NCBI RefSeq assembly: GCF_007004665.1 | Contig: NZ_ML660058.1 | Span: 248,001 to 312,000 of the forward strand | Origin: Denitrobaculum tricleocarpae | GTDB taxonomy: Bacteria; Pseudomonadota; Alphaproteobacteria; Kiloniellales; Kiloniellaceae | Direction: 5' to 3' | DNA length: 64,000 nt | In this document: positions 60,168-64,000 of the stretch, piece by piece | Numbering within the stretch: position 1 is the first letter of the stretch | Layout of the letters: each line of letters opens with the position of its first letter | Made by a program: the position numbers and the translations under genes | Notes under the pieces: model-generated | What the model saw: the letters and a program-made list of their open reading frames with translations, nothing else | Databases searched by the model: none | Told to the model about the DNA's origin: nothing

Positions 60168-61202
60168 TCAGCCGCAGATCTCGACCGCGCCTTTAGGTAC
60201 ACCGGCGCAGAGCGCATCTTTCTTGATCCAGCCGGCATCGACAACGGCATTCAGGTTTGCCCGGGTCACCGGAACCGGCGCCAGGAATCTCGCGGTCAGC
60301 TCCGTGCCGCCGGGGCTGGTCCAGGTCTGCGAGCCCTCGACGTCGCCCATCTTTGCACCCTTTGCCATGGCGACGGCGACTTCACCGGCCACCCGGCCAA
60401 GATCGCGGGCATCTTTCCAGACCGAGACAGTCTGGGTGCCGAGCGCCACCCGGTTCAAAGCGGCATGATCGCCGTCCTGTCCGGAGACCGGAATACCTTC
60501 CATGCCCTGGGCGGTCAACGCTGCGACCACGCCGCCGGCGGTGCCGTCATTGGAGGCCACGACCGCATCGACCTTGTTGTCGTTGGCGGTCAAGAGCTGT
60601 TCCATATTGCGCTGGGCGTTGGCCGGAAGCCAGCCGTCGGTGTAGGCCTCGCCGACGATTTTGATGTCTCCTGAATCAACGGCGGCTTGAAGAATTTCCT
60701 GTTGCCCGCCGCGCAGGAAGTCGGCGTTGGGATCGGTCGGGGAGCCCTTGATCATGACGTAGTTGCCCTTGGGCTGCGCCGCGAAGACGGCGCGGGCCTG
60801 CATGCGCCCGACCTCGACGTTGTCGAAGGTCAGATAGAAGGCACGGGCATCGTCGATCAGGCGGTCGTAGCCGACCACCGGAATGCCCTCGTTGTCCGCG
60901 GCATCGATCGCCGGGCCGATGGCGCTGGAGTCCTGGGCCAGGATGATCAGGGCGGTGGCGCCGCGCGCAATCAGGCTTTCCACATCGGACAGCTGCTTCG
61001 AGGATGAGGATTGGGCGTCCGCCGAGATGTAATTGGCACCGGCGGCATCGAGAGCGGCCTTGATCGCGGCTTCATCGGTCTTCCAACGCTCTTCCTGGAA
61101 GTTGGACCAGGACACGCCGACGGTGATGTCTTGAGCAAGCGCCGTGCCGGAGATGCTTGCAGCCATGGCCACAGCGGCCAGGCCGAGCGTATATTTCTTC
61201 AT
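60168..61202 (-). CDS. xylF: D-xylose-type ABC substrate-binding protein
   Basis: A 344-residue periplasmic protein. Signal peptide: MKKYTLGLAAVAMAASISGT then ALAQ. The mature chain is a family 4 sugar-binding protein: VGVSWSNFQEERWKTDEAAI, SSSKQLSDVESLIARGATAL, VGYDRLIDDARAFYLTFDNV, VMIKGSPTDPNADFLRGGQQ and VVASNDGTAGGVVAALTAQG, close in style to XylF. It is first in the xylFHG operon and divergent from the ROK regulator gene. Xylose is the likely substrate. Confidence 0.93.
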   Translation of the reverse strand: MKKYTLGLAAVAMAASISGTALAQDITVGVSWSNFQEERWKTDEAAIKAALDAAGANYISADAQSSSSKQLSDVESLIARGATALIILAQDSSAIGPAIDAADNEGIPVVGYDRLIDDARAFYLTFDNVEVGRMQARAVFAAQPKGNYVMIKGSPTDPNADFLRGGQQEILQAAVDSGDIKIVGEAYTDGWLPANAQRNMEQLLTANDNKVDAVVASNDGTAGGVVAALTAQGMEGIPVSGQDGDHAALNRVALGTQTVSVWKDARDLGRVAGEVAVAMAKGAKMGDVEGSQTWTSPGGTELTARFLAPVPVTRANLNAVVDAGWIKKDALCAGVPKGAVEICG

Positions 61203-61483
61203 CGATTCCCTCCCGTTTTTATTGCTTCGATCGACGCGCCGCGCTTCATCGAGCGGCGCTATTGTCTATTTATTTCACGCCTTGAAAAAAAAGTGACACG
61301 GGACGCGGGCTGTGTCAACGTATTGCTGAAGTGCCAGGGGTTACCTGTGCGGGAAGCTTTGCGCGAACCTCTGCAGGAGCCGGTGCAGAGGTGCCGGGCA
61401 GGACCCTTGAAAAGGCATGAACAAATGGGAGCGAAAAGATCCGTAAGGCCACGATCGATCTTGTCCGCGAAAACAACAGAGCG
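61203..61483. promoter_or_regulatory. Divergent regulatory region between xylF-type and ROK regulator genes
   Basis: About 220-280 bp. It holds both promoters. TTCAC and GTGA at 61273-61277 and 61293-61296, with an A-run between, form a weak dyad that might be an operator. Two out-of-frame ATGs (61417, 61425) lie just before the regulator's reading frame. Confidence 0.35.
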
Positions 61484-62653
61484 TTGATCCTGCGCGCGCT
61501 GCGAAGGGGCGGGGCGCAGTCGCGCACGGCGCTGGGCCGGGTGACCGGCCTGAGTCCGGCGGCGGTTTCGGGCATTACCTCCGCGATGCTGGAAGAGGGG
61601 CTTCTGGTTCAGGCCGACGCACAGATCGAAGCGGCCAAAGGGCGGGGCCGGCCCCAGGTCAAGCTTTCGCTCAACCCGCTGCACGGCAGCGTGGTCGCGG
61701 TCATGATCGCGGTCAACCGCATCCGCCTGAAGCTGATCGACTACGCCGGCGAGGAACGTGCGGAAAGCCAGGTCGATGTCGCGGCGCTGGAGCTGCAGCG
61801 CGGCGATTTCATCCGCACCATCGGCGATGCGGTATTTACCCTGCTCGAGGAGAGCCCGCTTCCGGCCGGCCCGCTGTCGCGCATCGAAATTTCAGTCCAG
61901 GGTATCACCGACGGCGCGGGCGCGAAGATCCTCTGGTCGCCGGTGCTGCGCGCGCGCGAAATCGACCTTGGACGCCGGTTCTCCCGGCGCTTCGGCGTGC
62001 CGGTTTCGGTGATGAACGACTGCGCCGCCATGACCGAGGCCCTGCAGTGGATCGATCCGCCGCGCTACCGCGAGCGCTTCGCGGCGGTCCTCATCGGTTA
62101 TGGCGTCGGCATGGGGCTTTTCATCGACGGCGCGCCCTTCGTCGGCCTGCGCGATTCCGCCGTCGAGTTCGGTCATATGAACCACGTGCCTGAAGGCGCG
62201 CTCTGCCGCTGCGGCCGTCGGGGCTGCGTCGAGGCCTATGCCGCGGACTACGCGATCTGGCGGCGGGCCAGGGGCCTGGATGCTGCCAAGCTGGTCGCGC
62301 CGCCGCCGGCGGAGGAGATGGCGCGGATCGAAGAGCTGGCCCGCGCAGGCGATGAACGGGCGCGTGCGGCCTACAGAGAGGCGGGCTGTGCCATCGGTTT
62401 CGGCCTCGGGCGGCTGTTCGCTCTGATCGGTCCGGTGCCGGTGGCCTTCACCGGCAGCGGTACCCGAGCCATCGATCTGCTGGAGGAAGGCCTGCGCGAC
62501 GGCTTCGAGCAGAGCCTGGTGGAAGACCTGCGCGGTGAACTGGTTTTCGAGACCCTGGGAGACGAGGCGACACTGGTCTTCAAGGGCCTCGCCATGGCCG
62601 CGCTCAACCGCCTGGACACCGAGGACGTTGCGGCGCTGCAGGTCTCTACCTAA
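61484..62653 (+). CDS. ROK-family transcriptional regulator, probably of xylose uptake
   Basis: At least 389 residues. A winged HTH (RGGAQSRTALGRVTGLSPAA, VSGITSAMLEEGLLVQADAQ) precedes a ROK sugar-kinase-like domain with the zinc motif GALCRCGRRGCVEAYAAD and the FGHMNHVPEG segment. The TTG at 61484 lies inside the expected first helix. The frame upstream encodes KIRKATIDLVRENNRA, a normal ROK N-terminus, but has no start codon. One extra A in the AAAA run at 61434-61437 would join it to ATG 61425 (MGAK). A frameshift or sequencing error is therefore likely. It is divergent from xylFHG and is its probable regulator. Confidence 0.85.
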   Translation: MILRALRRGGAQSRTALGRVTGLSPAAVSGITSAMLEEGLLVQADAQIEAAKGRGRPQVKLSLNPLHGSVVAVMIAVNRIRLKLIDYAGEERAESQVDVAALELQRGDFIRTIGDAVFTLLEESPLPAGPLSRIEISVQGITDGAGAKILWSPVLRAREIDLGRRFSRRFGVPVSVMNDCAAMTEALQWIDPPRYRERFAAVLIGYGVGMGLFIDGAPFVGLRDSAVEFGHMNHVPEGALCRCGRRGCVEAYAADYAIWRRARGLDAAKLVAPPPAEEMARIEELARAGDERARAAYREAGCAIGFGLGRLFALIGPVPVAFTGSGTRAIDLLEEGLRDGFEQSLVEDLRGELVFETLGDEATLVFKGLAMAALNRLDTEDVAALQVST

Positions 62654-62685
62654 ATTGTAGGTCCCGTCAATCGAGGCTGACGCAC

Positions 62686-63141
62686 ATGGGCTCCTATTCA
62701 ATTCGTCATCTGGGGGCAGGTGATGTCACGTTATTTCGCGAACTGGTCACGCTGTTCGGCGAAGCCTTCGAAGATCCAGAGACCTATTGCGGGGCGCAGC
62801 CCGGCAAGACCTATCTTGAGGAGTTGCTTGGCGGCTCGGACTTTATCGCACTGGCGGCCTTTCAGGACGGCCGGGTGACCGGCGGCCTCTCGGCTTATGT
62901 CCTGAAGAAGTTCGAGCAGGAGCGCAGCGAGATCTATATCTACGATCTTGCGGTCGCGGAGGATCACCGGCGCAAGGGCATCGCCACGGCGCTGATCGAA
63001 GATCTCAAGGTCATTGCCGCCGCGCGCGGGGCCTACGTCATCTACGTGCAGGCCGACCTGATCGATCTGCTCGCGATTGCCCTCTACACGAAGCTGGGAA
63101 CGCGCGAAGACGTCCTCCATTTCGACATCGAGGTTCTGTAA
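62686..63141 (+). CDS. Aminoglycoside 3-N-acetyltransferase-like GNAT protein (AAC(3)-I family)
   Basis: A 151-residue enzyme. It shares with AAC(3)-I proteins the segments DFIALAAFQDGRV, AYVLKKFEQERSEIYIYDLA, VAEDHRRKGIATALIEDLK (acetyl-CoA motif A), GAYVIYVQAD and LYTKLGTREDVLHFDIEVL. At residues 122-130 it reads QADLIDLLA where AAC(3)-I enzymes usually have QADYGDDPA, so the conserved GDDP loop near the acceptor site is altered. It could therefore have a different or weak activity on gentamicin-type substrates. It is chromosomal, with no integron or transposon nearby, and starts 32 bp after the ROK gene. Confidence 0.88.
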   Translation: MGSYSIRHLGAGDVTLFRELVTLFGEAFEDPETYCGAQPGKTYLEELLGGSDFIALAAFQDGRVTGGLSAYVLKKFEQERSEIYIYDLAVAEDHRRKGIATALIEDLKVIAAARGAYVIYVQADLIDLLAIALYTKLGTREDVLHFDIEVL

Positions 63142-63232
63142 ACCCACCGCCTGTTGCGTGGTTTGGCTCGCTGTATTCGGCTTCACAGTGTGGCGCGGAC
63201 GGCGGTTGGTGAGTTGAACGGCAGCTCAGAGT

Positions 63233-63661
63233 CTAGGCTTTACGCTCGCGCGCAACCTGTGCTTTGAGCTCGCGTTGGAATTGCTCTAACTCTGCGCGAT
63301 CTGCATCGCTTATTTTTATGGTGGCTTTCTCCAACTCCAGGAGTTTTGCCCGGTCCAATTCCATCTTGCCGGACAAAATCTCTTTGACATAGTCGACCAG
63401 CGCGAGACGTTCCGGGCTCGGATCCTTAATATGGTCAGGTCCGGTCCCTAAGTCATACTTATGATAGTGGTCGCGAAAATTCGCACGGGCCGCAGTAAGT
63501 GAATACTGGTAGTTTGGGCCTCCCCAAACCGCATCTGCGTCCGGGTCGTCCTGCCCGTCGTCATGCCAACGGCAAACACCGCAAATCTCATGGCCGCCCC
63601 GATACCATATCGTCGGTAAGAAACAGCAAGGGCAGCCGTCGGGAGTTGTCTTTTCTGTCAT
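63233..63661 (-). CDS. CPCC-family cysteine-rich protein
   Basis: A 142-residue cytoplasmic protein. It has the family motif GCPCCFLPTIWYRGGHEICG, then VCRWHDDGQDDPDADAVWGG, PNYQYSLTAARANFRD, with two CxxC-like knuckles that probably bind zinc. The C-terminal third is a charged helix. Proteins of this family are widespread, and their function is unknown. A strong hairpin lies just upstream of its start. Confidence 0.88.
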   Translation of the reverse strand: MTEKTTPDGCPCCFLPTIWYRGGHEICGVCRWHDDGQDDPDADAVWGGPNYQYSLTAARANFRDHYHKYDLGTGPDHIKDPSPERLALVDYVKEILSGKMELDRAKLLELEKATIKISDADRAELEQFQRELKAQVARERKA

Positions 63662-63694
63662 GGCGGCAAGCTAACAGGGGCAAAGCGTATTTGC

Positions 63695-63734
63695 AACCGG
63701 CGCGCGTAGAGTGACTTTGCCGCGCGCCGGTTTT
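63695..63734. terminator. Terminator-like hairpin between CPCC gene and partial hydrolase gene
   Basis: AACCGGCGCGCG and CGCGCGCCGGTT are perfect 12-bp arms with a 14-base loop. It begins 18 bp beyond the minus-strand hydrolase stop, so it likely terminates that gene, although the T-run is short on that strand (TTTT is on the other side). Confidence 0.65.
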
Positions 63735-63751
63735 GCGTTGCATGCGCAGTC

Positions 63752-64000
63752 TTACTTGATGCCGCGCTTGGTCAGGAAGGCACGGATCTTGTCGGCGATC
63801 AGGGCACCGTCTTCCTCCAGGGCGAAGTGGCCTGTGTCCAGGATGTTGTAGTCCACATCCTTGAGGTCACGCTTGTAGCCCTCGGCGCCGGGGACCGGGA
63901 AGAAGGCGTCGTTCTTGGCCCAGACGATCAGGGCAGGGGGCTGATGGGTCTTCAGGTAGGCCTGCCATTCCGGGTAGAGCTTTACGTTGTTCCGGTAATC
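63752..64000 (-). CDS. Alpha/beta hydrolase, C-terminal part (gene runs off the window)
   Basis: The last 82 codons of a minus-strand gene whose start lies beyond the window. It ends [20 protein letters not shown] then FLTKRGIK, with the catalytic His in DTGHFALE and the acid in [17 protein letters not shown]. This matches haloalkane dehalogenase/epoxide hydrolase-type alpha/beta hydrolases. The nucleophile is not in view. Confidence 0.8.
   Translation of the reverse strand, partial: DYRNNVKLYPEWQAYLKTHQPPALIVWAKNDAFFPVPGAEGYKRDLKDVDYNILDTGHFALEEDGALIADKIRAFLTKRGIK

Noticed and set aside
1-64000. CRISPR array, rRNA, tRNA, prophage or insertion sequence
   Set aside because: I read all intergenic stretches and found no regular repeat-spacer pattern, cloverleaf, rRNA-like sequence or transposase gene.

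Overview
The window is high-GC, densely coded bacterial chromosome. Many substrate-binding-protein transporters, alphaproteobacterial-style palindromic intergenic repeats, a TRAP-TAXI system, an OhrR/Ohr pair and a HTH-PBP tungstate regulator suggest a free-living, probably marine or soil, alphaproteobacterium of the Rhodospirillales type; that placement is inference. I see no rRNA, tRNA, CRISPR array, phage gene or transposase. About 60 protein genes are supported.

Layout. 0.15-2.6 kb: a WYL regulator, a GNAT acetyltransferase broken by one in-frame TGA, and a GntR/FCD regulator. 2.9-8.6 kb: an operon for a PotABCD-type ABC importer, an Asp/Glu/hydantoin racemase and a double GNAT protein, with a GntR-type palindrome in front. 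8.7-14.2 kb: a secreted serine hydrolase, chromate resistance (rhodanese-ChrB and ChrA) facing a TetR regulator, and a double VOC protein. 14.4-19.2 kb: a fasciclin lipoprotein, then a HTH-PBP regulator and tupBCA tungstate importer. 19.5-25.6 kb: two tiny membrane proteins, an Fe(III) ABC importer whose ATPase gene faces the other two, and ohrR/ohr with repeated operator-like sites. 25.9-34.7 kb, all on the minus strand: a LysR regulator with mostly exported proteins (alpha/beta hydrolase, SnoaL-like protein, a duplicated AhpD-like protein with calcium-type repeats, an outer-membrane barrel, an HXXEE membrane protein), plus a membrane-tethered protein of unknown function upstream. 34.9-40.2 kb: a CxCC protein, a universal stress protein, and a Baeyer-Villiger monooxygenase/esterase pair facing an AraC regulator across a four-copy direct-repeat array. 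40.2-43 kb: MerR facing a thiopurine methyltransferase, and HxlR facing a double SnoaL protein across a 29-bp-arm inverted repeat. 43-50.5 kb: TRAP-TAXI importer, GntR remnant, ArsR overlapping a haloacetate-dehalogenase-like gene, a LysE exporter, an HD hydrolase and an orphan betaine/choline-type binding protein. 50.8-52.5 kb: an ABC-F protein with a 19-codon leader ORF and competing hairpins. 52.5-57.9 kb: LysE, PRC-barrel, DUF2177, HD-domain, unknown and FAD oxidoreductase genes. 58-62.7 kb: xylFHG-type importer with a ROK regulator whose start looks frameshifted. 62.7-64 kb: an AAC(3)-I-like acetyltransferase, a CPCC protein and a partial alpha/beta hydrolase.

The recurring theme is small regulator-target pairs, often divergent, with the operator visible between them. 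The strongest candidates for something undescribed are the leader-controlled ABC-F gene, the exported hydrolase/AhpD-like cassette, and the AraC and HxlR operator architectures.
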